A stretch of 64,000 bases of DNA, from contig JAFGJO010000040.1 of NCBI GenBank assembly GCA_016929065.1, positions 1 to 64,000 on the forward strand, given 5' to 3'. This DNA comes from Spirochaetales bacterium. GTDB taxonomy: Bacteria > Spirochaetota > Spirochaetia > SZUA-6 > RPPD01. Both the position numbers and the translations under genes were made by a program. Positions 18,166 to 26,647 of this stretch are shown piece after piece (the stretch's first letter is position 1; every line of letters begins with the position of its first letter). Under the pieces are notes generated by a model. That model searched no databases and was not told the origin of the DNA. It worked only from the letters and a program-made list of their open reading frames with translations.

Positions 18166-18196
18166 TAAAAAAAAGGCTGCGTTTATTCCGCAGCCT
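18166..18196 (-). terminator. terminator of the upstream twin lipoprotein gene
   Basis: AGGCTGCG (18174-18181) and CGCAGCCT (18189-18196) form a perfect eight-base stem with a seven-base loop. The plus-strand A-run before it is a T-run on the minus strand, directly after the stop of the gene ending at 18218. Confidence 0.9.
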
Positions 18197-18217
18197 GTAA
18201 CAATAGAAATAATTTTA

Positions 18218-18946
18218 TTATTTGGTAAATGTATATTTTACTGCGGCATCAAACAAATTCCAGCCATTTTCATTTATCCGGTCTTCCATATTTTCCATAA
18301 GAAAAAACTGTACGCGGCGGCCGGGTTGTGTTTCACCCAGTTTGTTTTTTGCACCTTTTTCATAAGCAAAAATCAGGGCAACAGCATCGTCATTCGGAGC
18401 AGTTGCGACAACCGTGACCTCTCCCTCGGGCTTGCCGAAACCCATAGTGCCTTTTTTTGAAAAGACCTCAACCGTACCGGAAAACCCGGCAGCAAGCGGA
18501 TGTTCCGGTTTCGCGATCTTTACTCCCGAATACATCATTTCTTTTTTTCCGAAATTGATTTCGCTGTTCATCCCGGTAAACCCCATATCATCATAGACAT
18601 ACGGTTCACACAATAAAACAGGACGATCGGTATCCACGAATTTTGCAACGACGCGTTTGGAATCGTTTGTTTCACTGATGAATACAAAATCATATTGTTG
18701 AGCTTCTTTTCCGGACAGGATCTTTGCTTCTTTACCGGTCACAGTAAATCCCATGGCGGTCAGCCGGTCTATCAACAGCTTGTCATGCGGTTTGACTCCC
18801 CCGTCAAGACGGCCGACAAACAAAACGTCCTTTCCGGATGTCTCATAGACCACCGGTTCTTCTTTTTCCGCCGGCTGTGCATCCGATACACATCCAAAAA
18901 CTGCAAGAACAGCAAGGACTGCAACCAGAAACAGTATTTTTTTCAT
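18218..18946 (-). CDS. ThuA/GATase1-like lipoprotein, twin B
   Basis: A 242-residue lipoprotein with lipobox AVFGC and a GGGAAA-type ribosome site. It aligns along its whole length with the gene at 17316-18053: VLFVGRLDGGVKPHDKLLIDRL, QYDFVFISETNDSKRV, VLLCEPYVYDDMGF, GTMGFGKPEGEVTVVATAPNDDA, and a terminal FDAAVKYTFTK. The cysteine in LLCEPY is kept in both twins (LSCENY in the other) and could correspond to a nucleophile position, but no His/Glu dyad is evident. The duplicates probably arose by tandem duplication and are separately terminated. Envelope location is secure; biochemical role is not known. Confidence 0.7.
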   Translation of the reverse strand: MKKILFLVAVLAVLAVFGCVSDAQPAEKEEPVVYETSGKDVLFVGRLDGGVKPHDKLLIDRLTAMGFTVTGKEAKILSGKEAQQYDFVFISETNDSKRVVAKFVDTDRPVLLCEPYVYDDMGFTGMNSEINFGKKEMMYSGVKIAKPEHPLAAGFSGTVEVFSKKGTMGFGKPEGEVTVVATAPNDDAVALIFAYEKGAKNKLGETQPGRRVQFFLMENMEDRINENGWNLFDAAVKYTFTK

Positions 18947-19014
18947 ATTTTTCCCTCCATGTCAAAATTGATATTATAAGAGTAGCATTCCGTGGATGAA
19001 GAATCAAGAGCGTA

Positions 19015-19950
19015 TTATTTTTCTATGGTTCTGGTATCGATCCGCGCTTCACGACGGTAATTCTGCAGCTGGCCTGCCGCTCTTGCCTGAATAGTTTCAG
19101 CTTCGGGAAGGGAGGCAAGAATCCGTAAAAGCGAGCGGCCGTTATCCCGAAGCGGAATAATTTCATAAGAAATTAATGCAAGGTAATATATTCGCTCATA
19201 TATTTTTTTTTCTTCCAGATACTCCCGAACACGATCAATTGCGAGTGCTGTTTTGAAAAAATCATCAAGGGTAGTATAACGGTAATCATTTCCGTCCCGG
19301 CGGATTTCAAGCATACATTCGGTCAAAATGGGAATCACAGAATACAATGCATAATCACGTGCTGTCTCAAAGTTCCATGTCCTGTACAGATACCAGGCGA
19401 GCCTGCCGTGTGCTTCGGTTGAAAATGTTTCCTCCAGACGGTTATAGGTAAACATTTTGTCAAAACCCTTGTTTTCGTACAGGGTGACCGTGTTCGTCCG
19501 GAATAATGCATATTTTTTATCATTGAAAGCAGTATCATCATTGACAATCGTTTTCAGTACCTCATACATTTTTCCATATTTCAGCCATATTTCATACAAA
19601 TCAGCAAGGTGATACAGCACCGTATAGTTCATGTCGGGGACAGAAAACGCCGCTTTCTGTTCGAGTGCACGCAAGTACTGCTGTTCTGCCAGACGATAAT
19701 CACCTTCATAAAAATAGACTTCACCGAGTGCCAATTCAGCCTCGGGCATAATCCGGGCTACTGACAATGCCTGCTTGAAATAATAAACAGCGTTCCCGTA
19801 TTCCTTCTGCCGCATCTCGTATTTGCCTTTTTCATAGTATACCCACGCCGGATCATTGTTTACCGGTGTATCTGCCTGGGCAAACACCAGTGCTGTCTGG
19901 AATAAAGCAATAGCCATAACGGCTGATAGTATCAGTTTTCGTGTTGTCAT
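19015..19950 (-). CDS. secreted TPR protein coupled to ispG
   Basis: A 311-residue protein with a Sec signal (ending LVFAQA). Residues ~35-110 carry at least two tetratricopeptide repeats (AWVYYEKGKYEMRQKEYGNAVYYFKQAL, then ALGEVYFYEGDYRLAEQQYLRAL), and a third repeat-like helix pair follows. TPRs mediate protein contacts, so an envelope scaffold role is likely. The ATG overlaps the stop of ispG by ATGA, so the two are translated in a coupled way; a functional link to isoprenoid synthesis is not implied by the protein itself. The C-terminal half is helical and unrecognised. Confidence 0.8.
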   Translation of the reverse strand: MTTRKLILSAVMAIALFQTALVFAQADTPVNNDPAWVYYEKGKYEMRQKEYGNAVYYFKQALSVARIMPEAELALGEVYFYEGDYRLAEQQYLRALEQKAAFSVPDMNYTVLYHLADLYEIWLKYGKMYEVLKTIVNDDTAFNDKKYALFRTNTVTLYENKGFDKMFTYNRLEETFSTEAHGRLAWYLYRTWNFETARDYALYSVIPILTECMLEIRRDGNDYRYTTLDDFFKTALAIDRVREYLEEKKIYERIYYLALISYEIIPLRDNGRSLLRILASLPEAETIQARAAGQLQNYRREARIDTRTIEK

Positions 19951-21008
19951 ATCCTGTCCAATTCCTCGATAAATGCAGTGTATGCGTTCTCTATTAATTC
20001 TCGGCGGATTATCTCTCCTTTTTTAAAAATAAGTGCATATTTTCCCGCTCCGGTAATTCCCAAATCCGCATGACGCGCCTCCCCGGGGCCGTTAACATGG
20101 CATCCCATAATTGCAATGGAGATATTTTTTTCCAGTGCATTCAGCCGGGCAGAAACTTTTTCATAAAAATCACGCACCGGAAAGGTGGTTCTGCCGCAGG
20201 TAGGACAGGAGATAAGGTTGACTCCCTTTACCGTGCGGCCGCAAGCCCTGAGTATTTCCCGGCCGGCGATCACTTCATCGAGCGGATCAGCCGAAAGGCT
20301 CACGCGGATTGTCTCACCAATCCCCTCGCTCAACAGCGTATACAAGGCTGCGGTATTTTTGACAATACCGGGAATCCTCGGGCCTGCTTCGGTAACGCCG
20401 AGATGCAACGGATAGTCATGCTGCTCACGGAATCTTCTATTTACATTGATGGTAGTCGCGACATCAGATGATTTAAACGAAAAGACCACGTTCCTGAATC
20501 CGTATTTTTCAAGAAGTTCAAGTTCGATTTCCGCTGATTTCAACATCGCGGCAACAATATCTTTTTCATCACGCAGGCCTGCAGGAAGGGAGCCGGCATT
20601 GACACCGATCCGCAGAGGGGTCGCGGTATCCCTGGCGGCCTGAATCACCTCCTGCACCCGGTTTTCATCCCCGATATTCCCGGGGTTGATCCGGATTTTT
20701 GCCACACCCTGTCTCATACACTCCAGAGCGATGCGGTAATCAAAATGAATATCCGCGACCAGGGGCATTTCGGTCTCTGCCTGAAGTTCGCCAAGCAAAG
20801 CAGCCTCTTCAATGGTCGGAACTGCAAACCGGATAATATCACACCCGGCATCTGCGAGCTCCCGGATTTCTTTGAGTAATGTTTTGCCGATTTTCTCCAG
20901 CGGTTTTTTCCACATGGTCTGGACTGTTACCGGAAATCCGCCGCCAATCATTATTTTTTTGACTTTTACCGCACGGGTATTTCGTTCTTTGTTCTGATTT
21001 TTCATCAT
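19947..21008 (-). CDS. ispG: 4-hydroxy-3-methylbut-2-en-1-yl diphosphate synthase (IspG)
   Basis: A 353-residue protein of the short bacterial IspG type. It converts MEcPP to HMBPP in the MEP isoprenoid pathway, using a [4Fe-4S] cluster. The TIM-barrel half has GGGFPVTVQTMWKKPL, CDIIRFAVP, ADIHFDYRIAL and IRINPGNIG. The reductase-like half supplies the cluster ligands C268 and C271 (SCPTCGRT) and C303, with E310 as the fourth ligand (MGCHVNGPGEA); His replaces the more common Ile or Val after C303. No strong ribosome site precedes either ATG (21008 or 21005). The divergent regulator gene lies about 220 bases away. Confidence 0.95.
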   Translation of the reverse strand: MMKNQNKERNTRAVKVKKIMIGGGFPVTVQTMWKKPLEKIGKTLLKEIRELADAGCDIIRFAVPTIEEAALLGELQAETEMPLVADIHFDYRIALECMRQGVAKIRINPGNIGDENRVQEVIQAARDTATPLRIGVNAGSLPAGLRDEKDIVAAMLKSAEIELELLEKYGFRNVVFSFKSSDVATTINVNRRFREQHDYPLHLGVTEAGPRIPGIVKNTAALYTLLSEGIGETIRVSLSADPLDEVIAGREILRACGRTVKGVNLISCPTCGRTTFPVRDFYEKVSARLNALEKNISIAIMGCHVNGPGEARHADLGITGAGKYALIFKKGEIIRRELIENAYTAFIEELDRI

Positions 21009-21226
21009 CCATAAAGATACGTGTTTTTGGATAATCGATCAATAGCAGGAGCGACGGGTTACTCTCACTCATTGCTCCGGCATTTTTGTATCCAGGATGA
21101 CCAGTTCAATAATATTTTTTTTGACTCCTTCTATTTTATTCGTGCTTCTGCAACTCTGTCTGTAATTATTATTCCAACTCTCCCCTATTGCATGAGAAAC
21201 AGTTCTTGTTGCAAAATAAAACTGAC

Positions 21227-22120
21227 ATGAGCAATCTTCACCGCATCCAATGGGTAGACCATCAGATCCGCGAAAACAGGTTTCCCAACTGTAACACAAT
21301 AGCAGAGCAATTCTGTATTTCCGCACGTCAGGCATCCCGAGACATTGAGTACCTCAAAGATTCACTTGGCGCACCGATCGAATATTCTTCAAAAAAAAGA
21401 GGATATTATTACACAGAGAAGACCTTTGTTTTTCCCGCGGTATTTCTGGCTGAAGAGGAAAAGAAAGCTCTTTCCTATCTTGCAGACCGGTACAAGGCTG
21501 TTGGCGGAGAGATGACAGACCGGCTCGCCGCACTCTTCGAAAAATTGACCGGAGGGGAGACCCAATCGGCAGCGGAAATGGCCGGAGTACCGGTCTACCA
21601 TGTCAGCCGGGAAATCGTTTCCACAATCGAAGCAATAAAAAAAGCAATCGCCGAAAAGGTAAAAATTGTCATCGACTATACGGACAGTGCAATGCACAAA
21701 ACGAAACGGACTGTCCGGCCCTATATCATTCACGGGAAATCACGTGCTCAGTATCTTCATGCTTTCTGTGAGTTTCGGCATGCCGAGCGGGACTTTCGTA
21801 TAGATCGAATTCACTCTGTTTTCCCGACTACTGATTCATTTTCTTTGCCCGCTTATTTTGATTCGTCCAAATATGCCGGTGAAGCAGTCTTCAACTTCAG
21901 ACAACCCTACATTGCTGAAATACTGTTCGATGCGCAACCATCTCCTTCCGGCAACACCGCTGAAAACAGGCCCGCAACTGAAACCATTCCGTTTGAGTCT
22001 TCAGCAATACTTTTTAAAAAACTGCTTGGCCGTGCAACGGCCTTTACAATCCTTTCTCCGGAATGGCTTAAAAACAAATTTGCCGCATATATTCAAAATA
22101 TCCTGAATAAAAACCAGTAA
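21227..22120 (+). CDS. WYL-domain transcriptional regulator (YafY type)
   Basis: A 297-residue regulator; ATG 21227 starts right before the helix-turn-helix, so the longer frame from 21188 is unlikely. Residues ~1-60 form a DeoR/HTH_11-type winged helix (RIQWVDHQIRENRFPNCNTIAEQFCISARQASRDIEYLKD, then a PIEYSSKKRGYYY wing). The WYL domain begins near residue 140 with IKKAIAEKVKIVIDY. Its signature motif reads QYLHAF where WYLxAx is usual, with downstream FRIDRI conserved. WYL domains sense small ligands, nucleic acids or nucleotides. A C-terminal WCX-like part follows (LFKKLLGRATAFTILSPEWLKNKF). It heads a run of three accessory genes on the same strand that it may control. Confidence 0.85.
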   Translation: MSNLHRIQWVDHQIRENRFPNCNTIAEQFCISARQASRDIEYLKDSLGAPIEYSSKKRGYYYTEKTFVFPAVFLAEEEKKALSYLADRYKAVGGEMTDRLAALFEKLTGGETQSAAEMAGVPVYHVSREIVSTIEAIKKAIAEKVKIVIDYTDSAMHKTKRTVRPYIIHGKSRAQYLHAFCEFRHAERDFRIDRIHSVFPTTDSFSLPAYFDSSKYAGEAVFNFRQPYIAEILFDAQPSPSGNTAENRPATETIPFESSAILFKKLLGRATAFTILSPEWLKNKFAAYIQNILNKNQ

Positions 22121-22180
22121 TTTTCTCTTTTTTTTCTACTACGACATTTTATGTCATACCTCTTGTTGTATATTTTTGTC

Positions 22181-22657
22181 ATGAAAACGCATAAAAAACA
22201 AACACACAACCCGTTACGCCCCTCTGCCGTCAGGATGAACATGATTGCCGCCTGCGGCATCAACTGTGCACTATGTATCGGTCATCATCGCGACAAACGG
22301 CAATGCCCCGGCTGCCGGCAGATGGATACCGACAAACCCAATTACTGCCGGAAATGCGTAATCAGAACCTGCCCGCAAATCCTGAATTCCAGATCCGGAT
22401 TCTGTTTTGAATGCACTGATTTTCCGTGCAAGCGGATCAGGAATCTGGACAAACGGTATCGACAGAATTATGGCGTCAGTATTGTTGACAATCTATTATA
22501 CATTAAAACTCACGGGAAACAGTCGTTCATCAGAAAAGAAAAAGCAAAATGGACCTGTCCGCAGTGCGGCAGTCTGTTCAGTATGCACCGTGAAATCTGC
22601 CTGACCTGCACGGCACAGAATAAATGGAAAGGACAATATAGTGGAGAAAAAACTTGA
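22181..22657 (+). CDS. DUF3795 cysteine-rich zinc-ribbon-like protein
   Basis: About 158 residues if the ATG at 22181 is used; ATGs at 22151 and 22229/22234 are alternatives and none has a good ribosome site. The N-terminal part is a DUF3795 domain: IAACGINCALCIGHHRDKRQCPGCRQ, then YCRKCVIRTCPQI and GFCFECTDFPCKRIRNLDKRYRQNYG. A second zinc-ribbon-like unit follows (WTCPQCGSLFSMHREICLTC). All cysteine pairs are intact, so metal binding is likely. It overlaps the next gene by 17 bases, consistent with one transcript. DUF3795 has no established function. Confidence 0.8.
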   Translation: MKTHKKQTHNPLRPSAVRMNMIAACGINCALCIGHHRDKRQCPGCRQMDTDKPNYCRKCVIRTCPQILNSRSGFCFECTDFPCKRIRNLDKRYRQNYGVSIVDNLLYIKTHGKQSFIRKEKAKWTCPQCGSLFSMHREICLTCTAQNKWKGQYSGEKT

Positions 22658-23597
22658 AAACATCGGGATGCCCCGAACATGGCTCAGTTATATTGGCAGT
22701 GCGTATGGTATTTTAACGCATGCCGGTTTTTGGGCGGGAACTGTCCCGGAATTGGCCTGTATAACCGGGCTTGCGTTTCAATTTATCGTACACAAGAATT
22801 TGTGCCCGTCATCGGTCACTGTCTATGACTGGGACCGGATACATTGGAGCGCAATGGACAAAATTGGTGTATACAGCGATCACATCGCAATGTTTTTATA
22901 TCCCGGCATGAACACGGGAAAACCGCTTTTGGAAGATGCACATAACAGGATCAGGGAATCACTGAACGCCGGCACAGGCGTACTTACCTGGGCACCGACT
23001 CCAATTCTCGAGTTCGGAATCATCACCGGGTACAATGATGAACAGAAGATATATCATGTCATCGACTGTACAAACGAAAATCCGGACCCATTGCTCTTCG
23101 AAAACCTTGGCAGAAGCCGGATACCGTTTCTTTACATCCAGAGATTTCTTTCCGCAATCGATGTGGATAAACAAAAGATGTACCAGGATACACTATTATC
23201 TGCTCTCCAACGCTGGAATACGCCCCATTCAAACAAACTGTACGCACAGGGAGAAAAGGCCTATGACAATCTGATTGCCTCTCTCACACATAAAACATAT
23301 GACTCCTTCGGTCTCACCTATGCGGTCAATGTGTATGCAGATACCAAAAAAATGATTGCAGAGTTTCTGCGCACAGTACAGAAATCTGATGTATTCCCCA
23401 AACTTGATGATATTGTTACACGGTGTAAAAAGGTATCAGAACATTTTTCGGAAATGGCAAAAGCACTGCCTTTCGTTGGGCCGGATCAGTCGCACATTGA
23501 TGAAACCAAAATCCCCGGTATTATACAGCATGCGAAAGAGAGTCAAAAACTCGAAACTGAAGCGATGAAACAGATTGCAAATATAATTGAAGGATAA
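22641..23597 (+). CDS. BtrH-N-like/C39-like protein
   Basis: A 318-residue soluble protein starting at GTG 22641, with AAAGGA seven bases upstream. Its N-terminal two thirds resemble BtrH-N/C39-like domains (an early ILTHAGFWAG segment, a TGLAFQF core and a LEFGIITGYNDEQKIYHVIDCTNENP strand pair), and a helical C-terminal third follows. In BtrH, the related domain moves an acyl group from a carrier protein; papain-like fold members hydrolyse peptides. I cannot identify a nucleophile with confidence here, so enzymatic activity is open. It overlaps the DUF3795 gene and sits 40 bases before the GyrI-like gene. Confidence 0.5.
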   Translation: MEKKLENIGMPRTWLSYIGSAYGILTHAGFWAGTVPELACITGLAFQFIVHKNLCPSSVTVYDWDRIHWSAMDKIGVYSDHIAMFLYPGMNTGKPLLEDAHNRIRESLNAGTGVLTWAPTPILEFGIITGYNDEQKIYHVIDCTNENPDPLLFENLGRSRIPFLYIQRFLSAIDVDKQKMYQDTLLSALQRWNTPHSNKLYAQGEKAYDNLIASLTHKTYDSFGLTYAVNVYADTKKMIAEFLRTVQKSDVFPKLDDIVTRCKKVSEHFSEMAKALPFVGPDQSHIDETKIPGIIQHAKESQKLETEAMKQIANIIEG

Positions 23598-23640
23598 AAG
23601 AAAAGAAAGGACAGGATAAACAAGATCAAGGAGGCCGGTG

Positions 23641-24267
23641 ATGGCAGCAGAAAAAAATAAAATCGATTTAAAAAAAGCATTGAAGGAACTGTACAATCCA
23701 GGAAAGAAAGAACCCGCTTTCGTCACAGTCCCCCAAATGCCGTTTATCATGATTGACGGCGAGGGAAATCCCAATAACAGCAAGCTGTTTGAAGAATGCT
23801 GTGAAGTGCTTTATGGATTGTCCTATACCCTCAAGTTCATGGCAAAACAAATAAAAGAGAATCCGTTTGATTATATTGTCATGCCGCTTGAAGGTTTGTG
23901 GTATGCCGATGATCCATCAGTATTCCTGAAAGAGAAAAAGGAAAAGTGGAAATGGACGTTGATGGTGATGCAGCCGGAACAGATTACCCCTGCCATGTAT
24001 GTGCAGGCAGTTGAACAGCTGCGAAAAAAGAAAAATCCGGCCATGCTGGGACAGGAAAGGTTTGATACATACAATGAGGGGCTTTCGGTCCAGATCATGT
24101 ATATTGGCCCGTACAGTAAAGAAAGTCCGACGATTGCACGACTGCATCAGAGTGCGCGTGACAATGGATATATATTGCACGGCCCTCATCATGAAATTTA
24201 TTTGAGCGATCCCAGGCGGTCCAATCCTGACAACCTGAAAACCATCATCCGGCAGCCGGTGAGATAA
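23641..24267 (+). CDS. GyrI-like small-molecule-binding protein
   Basis: A 208-residue cytoplasmic protein; GGAGG stands six bases before ATG 23641, so the GTG three bases earlier was not used. The sequence follows the GyrI-like family (COG4832 type): DLKKALKELYNPGKKEPAFVTVPQMPFIMIDGEGNP at the start, then MPLEGLWYADD, KWKWTLMVMQPEQITP, LSVQIMYIGPYSKESPTI and GYILHGPHHEIYLSDPRRS. The GPHHEIYLSDP motif carries the conserved acidic residue of the ligand pocket. These domains bind small hydrophobic or cationic compounds and often sit near WYL or AraC/MerR regulators, as here. It is the last gene of the WYL-led cluster. Confidence 0.85.
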   Translation: MAAEKNKIDLKKALKELYNPGKKEPAFVTVPQMPFIMIDGEGNPNNSKLFEECCEVLYGLSYTLKFMAKQIKENPFDYIVMPLEGLWYADDPSVFLKEKKEKWKWTLMVMQPEQITPAMYVQAVEQLRKKKNPAMLGQERFDTYNEGLSVQIMYIGPYSKESPTIARLHQSARDNGYILHGPHHEIYLSDPRRSNPDNLKTIIRQPVR

Positions 24268-24334
24268 TACTGAATATGGCGAAACGGTTTCAGAAAAAAC
24301 AAACATCAGATCACACTGATTTTCAACGATGAAG

Positions 24335-24363
24335 AAAAAAGAAAGCTGCCCGGCGGGCAGCTT
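24335..24363 (-). terminator. terminator of the V-ATPase operon
   Basis: AAGCTGCC (24343-24350) pairs perfectly with GGCAGCTT (24356-24363). On the minus strand the stem is followed by TCTTTTTTC. It lies just past the stop of the K-subunit gene at 24387. Confidence 0.9.
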
Positions 24364-24386
24364 CGCGGAATTCAATCAAGACTGAA

Positions 24387-24821
24387 TTATTTCAATGTAC
24401 TGATTGTCAACAGCATGAGTGCCATAACAAAAATAGCGACCGATTCAACAACACCCAATGCTGCGATATAGTTCGATGTCCCCTTTCCGGTCTCCCCCTG
24501 TGCGTCTGAGGCCGCAGCACCGACTTTCCCCTGGAACGTGGCAGATGCAGCAATTGCCAATCCGCCGAACAAACCAACCGCAAGCTTTGCCATGGGATCT
24601 GCATCTGCATCGCGGATCGCGTTCATCAAAATATACCCGTAAAAGGTTTGCGTAATCGGCGCTGAAACAAATATGATCAGCGTCATCGGTGCATTTTTAT
24701 TTTGCGCATAGCATCGTTTCCAGGCGCCGACCGCACCCTGGCCCGCAATACCGATTCCCATCGCTGAGCCGAATGCCGAAATTGCAAATGCCGCAGCTAT
24801 TCCTATAAATCCAATATCCAC
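24387..24821 (-). CDS. atpK: V-type ATP synthase subunit K (membrane rotor)
   Basis: A 144-residue four-helix proteolipid of the rotor ring, made of two hairpins. The sequence has GSAMGIGIAGQGAVGAWKR in the first hairpin and GVVESVAIFVMALM with the ion-binding glutamate E126 in the second. Residues T57, Q58, Y61, Q97 and E126 match in order and spacing the Na+ ligands known for Enterococcus hirae NtpK (T64, Q65, Y68, Q110, E139; Q-to-E spacing 29 in both). I infer Na+ coupling from this, which is common but not universal in spirochaetal enzymes. Last gene of the operon, directly after subunit I, and followed by a terminator. Confidence 0.95.
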   Translation of the reverse strand: MDIGFIGIAAAFAISAFGSAMGIGIAGQGAVGAWKRCYAQNKNAPMTLIIFVSAPITQTFYGYILMNAIRDADADPMAKLAVGLFGGLAIAASATFQGKVGAAASDAQGETGKGTSNYIAALGVVESVAIFVMALMLLTISTLK

Positions 24822-24823
24822 TG

Positions 24824-26647
24824 TTATTCCTCCTCTTTAAAATCATTTGTATCATCATGATACGTAAATGGCGAGTACGAGTACCCCGTCCACTCCATTC
24901 CCGCATGACTTGAAAATTCCAGCATATTCAGACGGACTCCATGTACCAGTACGCCGATCAGCGCAAGTACAATATTTAATGCATGTCCAAGAAATAAAAT
25001 CAATACTGCAAAAATTATACCAACAACCGGAATTGCCCCGCCCATTGCGGATGACATATCATTGAAAGCGATGGCAATTTTTGCCCCCGCGAGGCTGACC
25101 GCATAAAGCCGGACATACGAAACAATATCTGCAAAGGAACTGATAATGGAAAGTAATGTAAGAAAAATATTGGCGGCACCTTTTGCAACACCCTTAAGAA
25201 AGTTGCCCTCCTGGTACTCAAAAACAACAATAAAAACCAGGCCCCCCAATAATAAATGCACTGCAAAGAAAGGAAGCGGTTCCCGTAATACCAGGTTGAG
25301 CACCATAAAATACATGCCCCATATTATTGCAAGCTTTCCCATTTCAGAAAACGCTTTCAAACTCTTCCTGAAAGCGACAAGACTTGAAAGATGTGCAATT
25401 GAAAGATGGACAACCCCGATTGTAAAACATACATACATAAGGAATTTGGCCTGGTCTGCCGCAAGTGCCGGTACAAACGCCCATCGTACAATCGGTGAAT
25501 TTGCAACCGCATCGACCGAGAACCAGGTATTGGTTACGGCACCCCAGACAATCGTCGCGACGCTTGTCACCATGAGCAGTCCAAATAATTCCGGTTTCAA
25601 TTTTTTTCTCATGATCAGTTTGGCAACAACAGTCAGGAGAAGAAAAATACATCCATATCCCGCGTCACCAATCAACATCGCATAAAATATCGAGAAAAAG
25701 AGTAGGAAGATGACACTGATGTCTTTCTCTTTATAACCGGGAACAGTACCCAAAAAATCAAAGACCGGCTTGATGATCCGTGCAGGTTTTGGATTCCGGA
25801 TCAAGGTTGGCACATCATCTTCAGGATCCGGGTCAACGAGCATGACACCCCAGCCGTTTTCCGAGGCAGCCTTTTTTAAATCATCCAAAGCGGTCACCGG
25901 CACGAATCCGGAAAAGTAGGCGACCTCTGCTGCATCCTTCATGCCTGCTTTCACTTCTTCAAATTCTTTTTTACCGGCATTTTTTTCCAATGCAGCCGCA
26001 AAACTCGCTTCATACGGGTGGAATCCGTCAATCTTGTGTGCAATCGCTGCAATCTCTTTTTCATGTTTTGAAAGCGACCCGGCCAATTCTTTTGTTGACA
26101 CTGACGGGAGGCTGATTTGTTTTCCCGGAACTTCCATCCTTTTCCCGACAGAAATGACGACTGTATAATACAGCTTGTTTTGGACTGAAACTACTTTTGC
26201 ATTGACATCAGCCGGAAGCCCGTCCAGCTGTTCTTTGGTCAATTCCATAAGAGAAACAAATATATCATCTTGTTCAAGGGCTTTTATTTTTTCCGGCTCC
26301 AGCGTACCCCAAGGGGCGAGCCGCTTTAGTTCCGCAATAATCTGCTGCAGCTCTGATTCCTTCTTCACACGATTATTTATCAGGTCATTTATCTCTACAG
26401 CAATTTCAAAAGCCTTGTCATAACCGACAGTTTCCATCCTGATTTTTTTATTCTTTTTTTTGTCTGCTGTAATTTCTATATATGCTCTTGAAAGTATATC
26501 GCGTTCTGCCTGTAAAGCATCCCAGGTTTGGGAATCACTTGAAATGGAGGCAATATGAACAACACCAAGCTGACCAAGGGCATTCACACTCGCATGCCGT
26601 TCTTTCTCGAGAACAATAATTGCCGCTTTCTTCATCGGAACAATCAT
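24824..26647 (-). CDS. atpI: V-type ATP synthase subunit I (stator membrane subunit)
   Basis: A 607-residue protein. The N-terminal ~330 residues are cytoplasmic with coiled-coil stalk segments; the rest holds about seven to eight membrane helices. The ion-channel region is seen in LSFADIVSYVRLYAVSLAGAKIAIAFN, where the arginine of SYVRLYA is the conserved half-channel arginine, and in NIVLALIGVLVHGVRLNMLEFSSH. It anchors the peripheral stalk and conducts ions past the K ring. Its ATG overlaps the stop of subunit D (ATGA), which is consistent with coupled expression. Confidence 0.95.
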   Translation of the reverse strand: MIVPMKKAAIIVLEKERHASVNALGQLGVVHIASISSDSQTWDALQAERDILSRAYIEITADKKKNKKIRMETVGYDKAFEIAVEINDLINNRVKKESELQQIIAELKRLAPWGTLEPEKIKALEQDDIFVSLMELTKEQLDGLPADVNAKVVSVQNKLYYTVVISVGKRMEVPGKQISLPSVSTKELAGSLSKHEKEIAAIAHKIDGFHPYEASFAAALEKNAGKKEFEEVKAGMKDAAEVAYFSGFVPVTALDDLKKAASENGWGVMLVDPDPEDDVPTLIRNPKPARIIKPVFDFLGTVPGYKEKDISVIFLLFFSIFYAMLIGDAGYGCIFLLLTVVAKLIMRKKLKPELFGLLMVTSVATIVWGAVTNTWFSVDAVANSPIVRWAFVPALAADQAKFLMYVCFTIGVVHLSIAHLSSLVAFRKSLKAFSEMGKLAIIWGMYFMVLNLVLREPLPFFAVHLLLGGLVFIVVFEYQEGNFLKGVAKGAANIFLTLLSIISSFADIVSYVRLYAVSLAGAKIAIAFNDMSSAMGGAIPVVGIIFAVLILFLGHALNIVLALIGVLVHGVRLNMLEFSSHAGMEWTGYSYSPFTYHDDTNDFKEEE

